Numbered from the stretch's first letter, positions 25,001 to 30,440 are shown. The stretch: DNA of 64,000 nt from Amycolatopsis coloradensis (GCF_001953865.1 NZ_MQUQ01000007.1:111479-175478); one strand, 5' to 3'. The notes: generated by a model from the sequence alone, not told the origin. Made by a program: numbers and translations.

Positions 25001-28000
25001 TCAGACGACGAGCCGGACGCCGGGGCGCTCGAACAGGTCGACGTGGCCGCCCGAGCGATGGAGATCCGAGTCGAGACCAGCACCGAACTGCGCACCGGCC
25101 GCTTGAGCTGGAAGGCACTCAACGAATGGCTGCGCGCGGGCCTGGCGGGTGCCGACCTCAGGATGCTCACCGACGCGTCCACCGCGCACGATCAGCTGAC
25201 CGCCTACCTGAATCGGCGTGAGTCCACAAAGGACACCGAACGTCTTCGCTCTGGTCTCGATGAGGTGGCCGAGGTTCGCGATCGGGCAGCGGCCAGCATC
25301 ATCGACCGCGCCCTCCGCAACCACCAGGCCGACACCGCACCCGCGCCGTGGCGGGGGCGAGGCCGCGATCCTTTGCTGCGCCCTGCCTCCGATGGCCAGC
25401 TGACCGAAGCCCAGCAGGCGACACTCGCCACCATCAACGACCTGACCTCAGCCATTCCCGACAGCTCGGTGAGTGACCCCAAGGCCCCCGACGGCGCGCC
25501 CGGCCGGGGTGAGCCGTCCACCGCGGCGACGAGCACGGCTTCCCAGACCCCGAAGCCAGCCGAGTCCTCACCGGCTGGGCCGATGGGTTCCAACGCACCA
25601 GCTGAGGAAGCAGCAAACGAGAACCCCCGCCCAGATCGCTCCACTGTGGATCCTGCCGTTCCGGCAGGGCCGCTCGACGCCATCACGTTCGATCCGAGCG
25701 GCCCCGGTGCGGCCGAGCAGTTGACGTCCATGCAGATGCCCGACCCGGTGAAGCTGCACGAACCCTCCCGGCTGGCCTTCGTCGCTGCGACACGGATCGT
25801 GCAGCAGCCGACCACCGCACTGGCCATGCACGTCACCTGGCTCGCGAACGTCGCCAGCAGCACCACCGAGGCAGCAGAGGCGGCACAGCAACTCCTCCGG
25901 CTGGCCGACCGGATCACCCGCAGCACACTGCCCGACCAGGTCCCCGGAAGTGACCTGCGACTGATCACCGCGCTCGACCAGGCCCGCCAGCAGCTGCTGA
26001 CCCGTCTCGGACTTCCCACCACTCCGCCACCTGACGCGCCACCCGGGCCGGACGCGGCCGCTGACCCCGGCACAGCGTCCGAGAAGCCGGCGGCTGAGGA
26101 CGCCACTGTCTCGACAACCGACGTGCTGTCCGACCTCCAGCTGAGCTGGGAGCAGCTCGAAGAAATGGCGCAGGAGGCCAACTACACCGTTGTCCTTCAA
26201 CGCCACGTGACCGAACCGTCCACCGACCACGCTCTTCGCACCATCACCATTCCGCTGATCTTCGACAAGGACGTCCAACAGGACCAGCTCACATCCGAAG
26301 TCATCGCGCTTCTGCGCAACCCGCCGCCGACGCCCGCAACCGCAGACACGACCCCGGCGACAAGGCTCGACCCGTCATCACCCGATGCCGCCCAAGAAGG
26401 GCCCGCCGAGGGCGAGACGGCTCAACCAGCCGACGAACCTGTGGCCCCGGGCCCGACTGAACCAGGTGAACCTGCCGAACAAGCTCCGGCGGCCACGCCC
26501 ATCGCGGAGTCCTTGTCGGAGCCGTCGGCGACCACGGATCCAGGCACACCAGCGCCAGCAGCACCGCGCACGCCAGAGACGCACGTCCCGGACGCCCCAC
26601 CGGACGCTCCCCGCGACACGCTGACCGAGGACACGGTGCCGTCGGAGGCGGAATCCACCGAATCCGCCGATGTGCTGCCCACGGACGACGCCCCAGCCGC
26701 CGCGGTCGACGACAGCGAGTCCGACGAGGATTTGGCGGCCTACGACGAATACCTCGCCGGCCTTGCGGAGCCGGGGCGCGAGCCCGAGCAACGCCGCACT
26801 GACGCACCGTCGGCCACCCCGGGTACCCAACTCGAGGACCCAAGCCCCCCCACCGTCACCGACGACGCGGCCACGGCGACTACCCGGGACGGGCTCGCGC
26901 AAGCGCAGGCGCCGACCGAAGGGACAGCGCCAGCGGACACCGAGACCACCGCCTCCGCCGATGAGGGTCCCTCGACCACCGACCCGGCCGCCGCAGTCGA
27001 CGACCCCGTCGTCGACGAGGATCTGAAAGCCTACGAGGAGTACCTGGCCGGGGACGACGTCTCGACGACACCCGCCGACCGCAGCACACCGGAAGCAGCA
27101 CCCGCACACGCCACGTCCGCCGATGGACCTGTCGGCCATGACGTCTCAGCTGGGCAGGACACCGGATCCATCGACGAGATGGATCCAGAGATCGACGAAC
27201 ACTACGCGCGGCTCAGGGCCGAGCGAGCCGAAGCCGCGGCCGGGATGACTGTCGAGCAGGCCAGGGCCATGGTGCGCGAGGCCGAGGAGATCGAAGCCCA
27301 CCTCGCCGGATGCCAGCTGGACGTCGCCCAGTGCAGTGTTTGCAGCGCCCAGGAAAACGACGTCAGCACCTTCTGGGAGATCGACGTTCCTGCGGCCCGG
27401 CAACGGCTCGCGGAGGCCGCTACGCCTCCCACGCCGATCGCGCCCGACGGCACCGGGTCCGACGTCGTCAACGGCGATGAGGCCGCGTCGAACGCCGAGC
27501 ATCCTGCGGCACGAGCAGAATCGCGAAGCGCCCCCACCCAGGAGCCGCAGGCTGCCGAAGTGCCTCGCGCCCCGCGCGGGTCTCGCAGTGCTCCCGCTCG
27601 CACGGAGAACAGCCACGGAGCGGGACGTCCGCCGCGGTCGCCCGAGCGGGAACGGCGTGCACCGGATCCGGTCGCGTCCCAGTGGGCAGATCTGGTCGCG
27701 CAGGCCAGCACGCTCGGTTTCGGAGTGCGGAACTCCTACGAAGGCGTGACCACAGTGGACTGGACCGCCAAGGTCATCCAGATCGGAGTCGCCCAGCCTG
27801 TCGAGCGGGTCGTGGCCCTGGCCTTGAAAGTCGGCGAAGTCAGCGGAGTGGTCTCCGCCACCGCGACCGCCCCTCAGGAGAGTCTGCGGGAGCAGGACCA
27901 GCCGAGCGTGCGAACACCTCCGGCTTCGCCGAGCGCGACCGAGCCACCCCCCTCGCAGGAAGACCCGACGCCGCACGTGCAGCAGGACCGTGTGGTGCAG

Positions 28001-28609
28001 GTGGTTCCCGCGGGCGCGGACAGCATCCCCGTTACCTCGGGCCATCCGCTGTTCGACGACCTTCTCACCAAGCTGAACCGGACCGAACCTCCGCTGCACG
28101 TCCCCGAGACCTGGCCAAGCGGACCTGTTCACCGCGAACCCGCCTTCGCCGACCGCCAGCCATCCTTGCAGGACAACCCGGCCCGTGAAACCGAGGAACA
28201 GCGGTCCGGCGTTGTCGTGCAGGCGCGCGTCGCACCGCCGCAGGCCGTGCCAGTTCCCTCCGATCACCCGGTGTTCGACCAACTGCTAGCCGAGCTCGGC
28301 TGGGAAGGCGAGATTCCCGCCCTGCCCGACCAACCTGCGCCCACCCCGGCACTCCCGATCGAGCACGCCCCGGCGGCCGTCGACGCCGCGCCCGCCCGGC
28401 CGGATCCCGCCCCGGCACAGCCATCACCGTCTCCGCCGCCGGAGCGGGGAACCCAGCCCGAGCCCCGACTTCAACAACGTCCGGCCAAAGCCGGAGAGCG
28501 GCCGACGGGCGCCTTCGTCACCCGCACTCCGGCCGCGCGGGGAATCGGGGGAGCCGTGGGGCGTGCTTTCGGTGCCTTGGGCTTCGGGCGCCGAAACGGA
28601 AGGCGGTGA
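7016..28609 (+). CDS. Giant conjugative-element protein: N6-adenine methylase, SF2 helicase, Toprim primase and linkers
   Basis: Unbroken ORF of 7,197 codons. Parts seen: an N6-adenine methylase (about 165-400) with motif I LEPGCGSGHF near 244-253 and GNVPF near 305-309 as motif IV; an SF2 helicase (about 1040-1640) with GAGKT near 1082, DEAQ near 1248, ATATPW, and QAIGRAKRQG near 1578. A DnaG-like Toprim domain follows (about 2720-3070) with EGPLD and ALDGDAGG but no zinc finger. A small domain with HTNKFKYSKR lies near 3565, then several unknown globular domains joined by acidic Pro/Ala/Thr-rich linkers. Methylase-helicase fusions of this kind are known from phage P1 DarB and large conjugative proteins, where they protect or process incoming DNA. 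No relaxase motif was recognised. Codons 1-105 overlap a better-supported small gene, so the true start is uncertain; the next in-frame ATG (7802) lies inside the methylase. Confidence 0.85.
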   Translation: MPEPENVDHNGGHDDESIRRGRRETLEGDQGGRVRPDRGSDEVLHGAGGADRGRDRAPDERAGAPAEGRPVGRLHGEPGRAEQRGDDGQGRRDARDGVHRAGNDDVARFRPRGQEDFAPSGQKARIEANLAALRTLAQLRDDPSASSPTDADGTTPVVADAGQPRVSDEVRATLARWSGWGAVPQLFDRDEFARQRAELQQLLTDEEYAAARRSTQNAHYTDASLVSAIWDGLGRLGFTGGDVLEPGCGSGHFIGLAPDTAHMTGIEREPVSAAIAAALYPQATIVPGSFAEMNANEGAFDAAIGNVPFAKVRLRDDKHNPGRQHSIHNHFILKSLRLTRPGGMVALLTSRFTMDALNPAARAEMALLADLVGAIRLPTNAHQRAAGTPAVTDLLILRRREDDADPAVAFSSWEKALPTELGEDGQLVKINRYFLDHPENVLGEFELEHGMYNAEDLKVRGDLDTLPQQFTDALIRITDDAVNRGLTMSPRGETITRPATTVSVIDPEAARFQGFLTAKPDGTFTRRVGETHQPYAPVASQAAELRALLGVRDAAMALIRAEQASVDDTPHIRELRAHLNTVYDGYVAEFKPLNRFTERRQLRQGWHVFGDWCDRNNHEKATAPPEAILAYLTELRQHGLGQDQLKRHLESLVKNYETAFGKAVKRAAKRVASDRVTRKPDLDIANVEKALLKEMRPESLLGLAAIPDPRLRPTVVAAGQRIIDEAPEKTDPDLDLDELGLRNTIIVRPPQGGFRMDPFSNVARALEKFDPTTQTARKADIFTKRVVNPPRTRLGADTPEEALSICMDTHSRIDLPEIARLLGLPGEDEALAALADLIFEDPDTAEPVWKPFYLAGNVRQKLARAQLAAEDDPKFEAHVAALEQVIPEDLGPEEIEVRLGSWIGPEYVQAFLRELLDDENVLVESVAGLWLVDTDKTKLSKASRLASDEIWAGGGLSAYQITERLLVGAPIRVTKTIQVLNSSGELVERDVLDPEATEEATDKATEISDRFADWVWENTERAQTVMRVYNDTFNAEIPVDYSGIELSLPGLSQAFELREHQKIAVARVIHQGGTGLVHDVGAGKTLEMIVGVMERKRRGLASKPVIAVPNDSIAEQFEREWLQAYPGARLLTGMSSDLANDKKKGKNGRAEFVARVATGDWDAVIMTKESFQRIPLPPEIQERFLQTELDDLRKEKQAHADAMSESMTKRIESAMDNAEERLKKRMDDIERDTAGMSFVEAGFDFVVIDEAQNYKNGLVISAIPDLVIEGSNRAIDLDMKLGYLQERFGTARVVLATATPWTGKYSEVYLWQRRLGHTMPRFDQWARTYITLETFMEMTPGGSLRSKIRPRRPINEPDLWRSLRLTSDIKMQEDLKLKVPRLRDERIQIIEVPASAQARIFTLDLARRERNLSGPPEKGADNHLVIAHDGQLAALDLRTVGISTPEPQKVDVIAADIYDEWYAAKDNVYLRSDGTEHPVRGGLILVFCDESTPSKHWNFYTELRSQLVTLGMEENSVRFIHEAGSPQRKADMLAAAREGAISVLVGSTMKMGAGLNVQDRALGGYEITGQWRPDITAQAIGRAKRQGNQNEEYFWKRVVLAPSMDAKKWEITAQKHKQFEPLYLSQPPERSRELATEEGDSLADVMAAATGDPRYKEKAELDAEFKTLNRQQSSHGRTQQALKLSIAHSTERIPQLQARAERQDEVAKKLVSTERSKFSMRVGKRTYTKRPDAANEVRDRLFSAMAAAPLTHEGHTVPIGSLGGFDIVATLRPLNRPDLGIQIKFPDAAENTSGFYLNAKDFPGGIGVITRLENQLKTIAAAGDRSRDEVTQERASIEQARAAVGKPFPGAVRQAEVALRRNELIAQLSDLDEADYDRNEDPDSPEAKARKERAEARAEARRNMFSSAVETAELVGLVRAEASRFGTWYTAIAHSVTDEQRPSIEQAIDVWLSIGKPGSEDRTLLSPMGATPRPAAAELVPTPAISEPLPPDPEGEPDDPAPSPVESSSLVSGTGAPPVRRPVTSTPRDPSQTTEGTHADGSDPADEAGQIVLDSLNTSEPGQQWIELCADLALLGYRHERRDGAGPGRIDDDNRQVITDPGQNPEQELLSLAAHVETLRVRFNTDSATHTIATLLDTEIARDANQRREFIRLITQSGLRGRAASWGADVLINTVALQAISAAAAATPDALLRAPNGNEITSDADLLPWIDYERSPMTYGDVDVVVLRNPAGLTAVFTARGDQHDSHWKRLPADHAGDRTDLLDAITATITDAPALAEELRARLIGALARVRPLPAPLERDPLPTPLADDAIDDVEPELAAASSALDAKADDPLASNEPTELAPVPGDGQTEDVEPAGQADPDETAEPTPDTEHPTPQLPTDAERPSSLAEDAALPTLTELRELAAVHSLDVTVVRVGTDVFVTVHEPNAPSQPVLTFPADRSSVMDGAGRPFPIGSIGDHLRVYRETVDVRLFTVATTVRDWPRRVGQLAPHLLLGDLYSPQVRDALDEAAHLVDRGMPIEADAAMRRAEIAAGPLTLPPARERQIVRAITDLASGYKISGDPGRYIHESHIGASTWAEWTWIDTYIAAHPEVLDGLPPQERIRDRDAAERDKAVEAGLRLTRDAARLFKDEDFERSLELLDAAELAYPDGRDRLAQLRDRVRAGIAERDGHPEQPSTPAPASDVVAEATTEAEESTPDRAGLPTAAGAAADPTLETPDYQIRLHAEINAATAAYFDQQLDASASAQEYLRYRLGGQAAVDRVRARGNENQGKLTIGYAPQSWTGLVDHLRSKGFRDQDLIDAGVAKLSSRDQLIDRFRYRLMFAVHDQDGRIAGFTGRTLHADDILDGDPPIPKYLNTEATVLYDKSRLVLGLYEQRGFAADADPVFVEGPLDVAALMVAAPPDHPLLPLAPCGTSLTIGHLDAVDQVVPIERRRVYALDGDAGGLRALPKLIETGIRRYPNVEATILPNGLDPAKFAENAEPERLIGAYLGAPYTRPALDVLVDLRIEPYADRLGEQFEVEASIAAARKVAQVLALVEPDRITDLALATATRIHIDPEHLAQFIAEARTVRLEEKPERPVLSSESRAPENVEPDVAAEAEEAERHNDDTGPPQHDHTQEDTPAPQPDDPSPGEPTEEATAADDQAAPEDGSWLLAPVARYLDEHTPLSRSQRADNADAAFDALAAVVAGKALDQMAEVGAHETLDLLLQADRFEAIAQAAERAEHEPVILIHGDNGEQQVEPDQVDAAFLLLAQRPGSSLALQCGDLVFRSGTDRIGPFVYIEPTVWRSEDEQPWGDRVRLLPADVQADAVGAVREQVQAQIRSARSRAVMARGALNARFAVQGVGEAAQLRARLKTLAGKLGPEQTQRIGAQLARVDLLHHFASASAFPAIDPAAEFTLAGQPVQDAGTVLAQIGTGPDQPHHSKVLRWRGLEVSTRWAPGQDKPLLFVAVAPVGASGSDRRTPLMFQLDPAWITGDQPDRIVEFLRRTVANAERIALSELRAAGKALDAPERQEQKQAEAAAEQTAAARAHAAENNTLIIEHNGSGTVLHGSSREDRALHNLLHTNKFKYSKRKEFWFLPRQWLYTTRNVHVRGLSKDLEKAGRGYELWEEETAPTADTAAPPLPAAEIYTTGKQLRDAERAVTQAYWSFQDTAAGRRLMNYGSDRPDAEALKEARREVSIHRLDDGLTEGAKVYTALYRAAAVMHDNLVAERKNAPKMMERLALVVQRAGAFAAGLTALAEQDPNSSIAIAASEDTVADQAETASPETEADQLDIFTADPASPPEADREDDSADTVPETAAEAEPPDTVTEPRSDAEQTQPVDLPDLTARQKAHLLRTHDELLTRLTVSSFTHVQEAGVGVPGVVDVVARTVTTDPDQPREQEMRCLILLTDQVRHYRQQLAEKAQAIPVADEAQALAVGEFTGLAWTLDRLGDAVANATEENRRYVIPTKSFISQQLNDGQIETALLGFARAARNNISLEKALKGKNIVVGPRTTGMAWHDLTLEFAPHGDTGVVLSISTPDSRARDEILLGQLDLRKDTAGQAIRAAFEEHVAGLGARADAARQSALDQVTPASSAAEATSTETEATDTERPEPAAEADAEDVAVAPHASDPDAAAVEPSAVSEVSDQDSQNGVVRLADTVLGGARLSREETIAHWGAMANPHPDGAPEAEAWERGRTALVNEVERSRASRPSPGGALLAYKVPGRKSVWSVVQVATGHPVLNRAQIDIPRQSTPQAASRYTVMELPEAAVPHYLAALERGLDPDGNQIDWTDHASVLRTAEPWRLAGSATRLTLGGDPATVGLREVHAAALLFAATKHPHAVGGAPAFASALHVILPSRNAVWGSRIAGDVVDDFTTTATQFSADGPALEDIRQHRKLRIREQDQTTYAVVRLAAAHAFGGRPREAVDLLLDRAETLAPSDEARPYRYSSNRLRHLATAVAELFSPVETELEQLLAASPGDHLVATAATGSPGVGATWVITGPAQRRPDSSIGGWRATIPVDRLDDAGPVHGVLHVAPHEISRRIWVSYDHAQPDHSSERTWAQDQLYHVAAGHWAVIDSGDPLPTTAPELEALTRRAERAFAGEATQRADLLAGPVRDGGEQAEVSPGGTTPAPADATVQDTSDAATQPAEGIVDAARTNIRALLDGIDVGYLSTATQELDELQASEAALEMIWRGLDIGNTALLERPAGKIASDVLYGTTRGTGFEPDPRAQLAVKSGLGVPTATALHALATEFLARRDADDPLGRALAKTRVDEVAWDLITVAKQMGIHGGFTIPAAPALTGPATAPETVPPQTAAEPDEPEPDFDVEYDEAGFHFVDGMHGISQLFVDNHWVLQETQLVEIGGMWSEHWARHDVSVAVSLTPDDRVLSTVFRRHGPFESPDWEEIEFTSAQSLRDLVEQTGLHGLARPARLPGLWRVGNFDLAENARAAAKNADGLRLVTRQADTRDPAWSFADDGKPAPLAPPLPIVPVTDRKSLLTYVLGDRHNEDEIRNLVSISLSGRVRKGVYPSTALRQLRDQDPEIYRRAFTASAGRRYRGDTFDYARAQEALVRLAEGDPALPLNALGQYIELQEGTRGPDADRLVPVRGIVSEIGDLRGATGQLTVTIDRDVPAADGTLRMSAVVDVDDTLTVLNLATRPTVEEREARSAATPPVTETEEQSLEPGTPEPTTGDTAAPESPGEPRERPAEEATSPREAPTEDGAVLRLSDGRELTHVLDPGPDQLPRHFTIAEEAYVRTEPGRFRLIIGRNYADTGDRNPWWWALQRIDQDGVVSGSGFEAVTFRHVTVDGALDAAQRHLAPLEAVLDSPSPSPSEKTSVSGPMDSITFIPAWGDVCEQLQDIDLPAAVEEQPSAQLAVTVAQRLIKAPSPEDDARWLLSSANAPYAADATRQLRNLATVIRASGLSDLIPGTEWQLGDALEAVRDAVVPQLEPPATTAPEPELGEITLPPEPIDEDTEILPPDLADLGVEQIFLELDRWRHPRAGVGASGVPESVAAVHNRLIDLLTPDTIAVFGDRTRGQVATQVQDSYRFNLLAEAVREAQEASEPLRPDFRKSPAQDVPALDRETWTSTFDALVEERDPESSVRWGRIRITVELGGAAIAQIAIADPDTGDFEVTHRLPFDTKYSLEATHDPIGDTLWAATYGAKAQAILARHWIHESLHENGLSPLAQAQARLLALPSTAMPGKQPLYYEIQKIESHIELLWTWALAQLNELDHGRPPGDEDAFSFSFLEFDAADPGEVLATAAVRDTVGQESEHLWWRGLRVYTEHTKEGELELVFCETNGQGGWLLTVPLTREQFTPEGVTAALYSAVANAEQDVIDRTNTALATIAAFEAPAQPAPDREATAPTAADTAAPETTTEPDPEPGNESEPDPGDPETEPSSHADAAPSGQQPSSSSDVQPGLFDLATPGTPSQSGDTTAPATTEGRSAGELSRAPLTPEDIALALRRTHGERLADFLKAMNTPGAARNRPSVQGHQVRRSDDEPDAGALEQVDVAARAMEIRVETSTELRTGRLSWKALNEWLRAGLAGADLRMLTDASTAHDQLTAYLNRRESTKDTERLRSGLDEVAEVRDRAAASIIDRALRNHQADTAPAPWRGRGRDPLLRPASDGQLTEAQQATLATINDLTSAIPDSSVSDPKAPDGAPGRGEPSTAATSTASQTPKPAESSPAGPMGSNAPAEEAANENPRPDRSTVDPAVPAGPLDAITFDPSGPGAAEQLTSMQMPDPVKLHEPSRLAFVAATRIVQQPTTALAMHVTWLANVASSTTEAAEAAQQLLRLADRITRSTLPDQVPGSDLRLITALDQARQQLLTRLGLPTTPPPDAPPGPDAAADPGTASEKPAAEDATVSTTDVLSDLQLSWEQLEEMAQEANYTVVLQRHVTEPSTDHALRTITIPLIFDKDVQQDQLTSEVIALLRNPPPTPATADTTPATRLDPSSPDAAQEGPAEGETAQPADEPVAPGPTEPGEPAEQAPAATPIAESLSEPSATTDPGTPAPAAPRTPETHVPDAPPDAPRDTLTEDTVPSEAESTESADVLPTDDAPAAAVDDSESDEDLAAYDEYLAGLAEPGREPEQRRTDAPSATPGTQLEDPSPPTVTDDAATATTRDGLAQAQAPTEGTAPADTETTASADEGPSTTDPAAAVDDPVVDEDLKAYEEYLAGDDVSTTPADRSTPEAAPAHATSADGPVGHDVSAGQDTGSIDEMDPEIDEHYARLRAERAEAAAGMTVEQARAMVREAEEIEAHLAGCQLDVAQCSVCSAQENDVSTFWEIDVPAARQRLAEAATPPTPIAPDGTGSDVVNGDEAASNAEHPAARAESRSAPTQEPQAAEVPRAPRGSRSAPARTENSHGAGRPPRSPERERRAPDPVASQWADLVAQASTLGFGVRNSYEGVTTVDWTAKVIQIGVAQPVERVVALALKVGEVSGVVSATATAPQESLREQDQPSVRTPPASPSATEPPPSQEDPTPHVQQDRVVQVVPAGADSIPVTSGHPLFDDLLTKLNRTEPPLHVPETWPSGPVHREPAFADRQPSLQDNPARETEEQRSGVVVQARVAPPQAVPVPSDHPVFDQLLAELGWEGEIPALPDQPAPTPALPIEHAPAAVDAAPARPDPAPAQPSPSPPPERGTQPEPRLQQRPAKAGERPTGAFVTRTPAARGIGGAVGRAFGALGFGRRNGRR
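7059..7334 (+). CDS. Small conserved protein nested in the 5' end of the giant ORF
   Basis: 91-aa helical, charged protein (MNQFGADAEKHW at the start, ERRTNEQERQQK in the middle). Its codons have much higher GC at third positions than the overlapping frame of the giant ORF. The ATG at 7059 is preferred over 7044 and 7053 because GGAGG sits eight bases upstream. From memory, similar short proteins often precede the large methylase-helicase gene in actinomycete elements; no function is known. The gene ends ATG TAG at 7329-7334. One added base after 7331 would give ATG GTA GCA CGG, which would both fuse this ORF to the giant frame and supply a natural start for it. Confidence 0.65.
   Translation: MNQFGADAEKHWKGIRAEEYALIEDPTRYFTELGERIAAEIERRTNEQERQQKAGQSEDFMANLAGLNNVAMTVRDDVMREMAFTEPGTTM
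23012..23353 (+). repeat. Internal domain repeat, copy 1, in the giant protein
   Basis: Encodes about 114 residues (near 5333-5446) starting GPMDSITF, with a helical region and a closing segment containing LIPGTEWQLGDALEAVRD. It aligns along its length with the copy at 25667. The repeat is divergent at DNA level, so the duplication is old. Confidence 0.6.
25667..26017 (+). repeat. Internal domain repeat, copy 2, in the giant protein
   Basis: Encodes about 117 residues (near 6218-6334) starting GPLDAITF, with VPGSDLRLITALDQAR near the end. It is the second copy of the domain at 23012. It may bind the same kind of partner or DNA; this is inference. Confidence 0.6.
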
Positions 28610-28688
28610 CGTTCGGACGCATCGCCTGATTCGGCCGCGCTAGGACGCCTGGGGAGGTGTGCCTGGCGCGGCGCAGAGCACACAGCGA

Positions 28689-28710
28689 GGCCTCGATGGG
28701 GATCGAGGCC
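28689..28710 (+). terminator. Perfect hairpin between the giant gene and the lipoprotein gene
   Basis: Nine-base arms GGCCTCGAT and ATCGAGGCC around a GGGG loop, 80 bases after the giant stop and 17 bases before the lipoprotein start. There is no T-run. It could be an attenuator, an mRNA-stability element, or a weak terminator that lowers expression of the last two genes. Confidence 0.45.
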
Positions 28711-28727
28711 GTCATGGGGGATCACCA

Positions 28728-29318
28728 ATGGGGGAACTACGCCCTGACCAGGGCACATCAGCACGAATCTCATCGCGTCGGATTGTCGCCCTTTCGACGC
28801 TGCTAGTGGCGGTGACGGTCGTGTCCGGCGCGTGCGCGCGACCGCAGCCCGACAGGACCGATCCAGCGTCGGGCGCAGAGGCCACGACCATCGCGCCGGC
28901 GCCCGCGCCGTCCGCCGCAGGGCAGGCCTGCGCCCAGTTCGTGACCGCGGCCCTGTCCGTCGACGCGGGCGCCGACTCCGGCCCCGGGGACGCACGCGTA
29001 CGCGCCGCCAACCAATTCGGCGTCACAGGCCTGGCGGAGCAGCTCGGCGGCGAAGGGCGGGACAACACCTGGAACCTGCTCGCCACGCACCGCGCACACG
29101 TCCAGGTCACGACCGAACCTGTGGGCGACGATCCGCCCCCTGTCCGGGACGACCAGACCGGGGCGGGGGTCAAGATCACCAGGGTCGCGATCGCCGGGGA
29201 ATGGCGCCAGGAACTCGACCCGCTGGTCGCCTACTGCTCGCTGCGTCGCACCGGCTCGGAATGGAAAGTCTCCGGCCTCACGCTCTCCGATGCCGCCGAG
29301 CACGGAGCTGGCGGATGA
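28728..29318 (+). CDS. Putative lipoprotein of the conjugation operon (VirB8/NTF2-like fold suspected)
   Basis: 196-aa exported protein. After a charged N-terminus there is a hydrophobic stretch (about 19-33) ending in VVSGAC, a weak lipobox, so the Cys may be lipidated. The rest (about 65-190) is a compact domain with FVTAALSVD and GEWRQELDPLV, resembling NTF2-like accessory proteins of Gram-positive type IV systems. ATG 28728 is chosen because GGGGGA lies seven bases upstream; an in-frame extension to 28659 lacks support. The stop overlaps the next ATG by four bases. Its neighbour digests cell wall, so a role in the envelope-spanning part of the transfer machine is likely. Confidence 0.65.
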   Translation: MGELRPDQGTSARISSRRIVALSTLLVAVTVVSGACARPQPDRTDPASGAEATTIAPAPAPSAAGQACAQFVTAALSVDAGADSGPGDARVRAANQFGVTGLAEQLGGEGRDNTWNLLATHRAHVQVTTEPVGDDPPPVRDDQTGAGVKITRVAIAGEWRQELDPLVAYCSLRRTGSEWKVSGLTLSDAAEHGAGG

Positions 29319-30385
29319 GCAAAAAGGCCACCATCGTCATCGCCGCGGCCTGCGCCCCGTTGCTCGTACTGGTGTTGACTGTCCTGCTGGTCTTCGGCGG
29401 AGCGGGAGCCAACAACACCCAGATCAACAAGGCCTCCGGCGGAATCAGCCTGGACTTCAGCGCCGAGTCCGTTCCACAGTGGGCGCAAGGCCCGATCACC
29501 GCAGCCGCCTCGACCTGCCCGGAGATCACCGCGCCGATCCTGGCGGCGCAGATCGAGGCCGAGAGCCAGTGGAACCCTAACGCCCACAACGCTTCTGGGG
29601 CCGACGGGCTGGCGCAGTTCATGCCCGCGACCTGGGCACAGTGGGGCCTCGACGGCGACGGTGACGGCCGCGCTGATCCCCGCAATCCCGCTGACGCGAT
29701 CAAGTCCCAGGCCGGATACATGTGCTACCTGGCCGACTTCGTCAAGGGACAGCCCGGACTCTCCGGCGGCGTGACCGACCTGGCGCTGGCCTCCTACAAC
29801 GCGGGACCGGGCAACGTGAAGCGGTACCGGGGGATTCCGCCGTTCACCGAGACCATCAACTATGTCGCCAAAATCAACAAGCTCGCCACCACGAAATACG
29901 GCACCCCCAAACCGGGCGGAGGGACAGGCGGAGGCGCCGGTCCTGCCGTCGCCGGCGCGGCCGGACCCGTCATCGAAGCCGCCCGATCCCAGATCGGCCT
30001 TCCCTACGCCTGGGGAGGCGGGTCTCTCAACGGCCCCAGCGGCGGCTCCGCCCCGGACGTCGGGGTCGTCGGCTTCGACTGCTCAAGCCTCGCCCGCTAC
30101 GCCTACTATCAAGGCACCAACGGCAAAGTCACCCTTCCCCGCACGTCGAGAGAGCAGTACAAGGCGACGCAAGGCCGCGCCGTGCCGGTAGATCAGCTCC
30201 AGCCCGGAGACCTGCTGTTCTGGGGCAAGACACCCGGCTCAATCCACCACGTCGCGCTGTACATCGGCGACGGCAAGATGATCGAGGCCCCGGAGTCGGG
30301 AAAGAAGCTGCGGGAAACCCAGGCACGGACGTCCGGCGGCGACTATCTCGGGGCTACGCGAGTGCTGGAGTCGGCCGTCCTGTAG
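29315..30385 (+). CDS. Bifunctional cell-wall hydrolase: lytic transglycosylase plus NlpC/P60 peptidase
   Basis: 356-aa membrane-anchored enzyme expected to open peptidoglycan locally for the conjugation channel (a VirB1-like role). One N-terminal membrane segment (about 6-28) is followed by an SLT-type transglycosylase domain (about 60-195) with catalytic Glu83 in ESQWNPNA, GLAQFMP and a LASYNAGPG motif. A Gly/Pro linker leads to an NlpC/P60 domain (about 225-350) with catalytic Cys256 in GFDCSSLARY and His311/312 in SIHHVALYIGDG. The ATG overlaps the lipoprotein stop by four bases. An in-frame extension upstream to 28832 is shadow. It is the last gene of the transfer operon. Confidence 0.9.
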   Translation: MSKKATIVIAAACAPLLVLVLTVLLVFGGAGANNTQINKASGGISLDFSAESVPQWAQGPITAAASTCPEITAPILAAQIEAESQWNPNAHNASGADGLAQFMPATWAQWGLDGDGDGRADPRNPADAIKSQAGYMCYLADFVKGQPGLSGGVTDLALASYNAGPGNVKRYRGIPPFTETINYVAKINKLATTKYGTPKPGGGTGGGAGPAVAGAAGPVIEAARSQIGLPYAWGGGSLNGPSGGSAPDVGVVGFDCSSLARYAYYQGTNGKVTLPRTSREQYKATQGRAVPVDQLQPGDLLFWGKTPGSIHHVALYIGDGKMIEAPESGKKLRETQARTSGGDYLGATRVLESAVL

Positions 30386-30415
30386 TTTCCGCGCCCATTT
30401 GAACACTTTCCGCGA

Positions 30416-30440
30416 CAGATGACCACCGCATGATCATCTG
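30416..30440 (+). terminator. Probable terminator hairpin after the conjugation operon
   Basis: Ten-base arms (cagatgacca and tgatcatctg, one mismatch) around a five-base loop, 31 bases after the hydrolase stop. There is no clear T-run, as is usual in high-GC actinomycetes. It lies between convergent transcription units. Confidence 0.45.
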
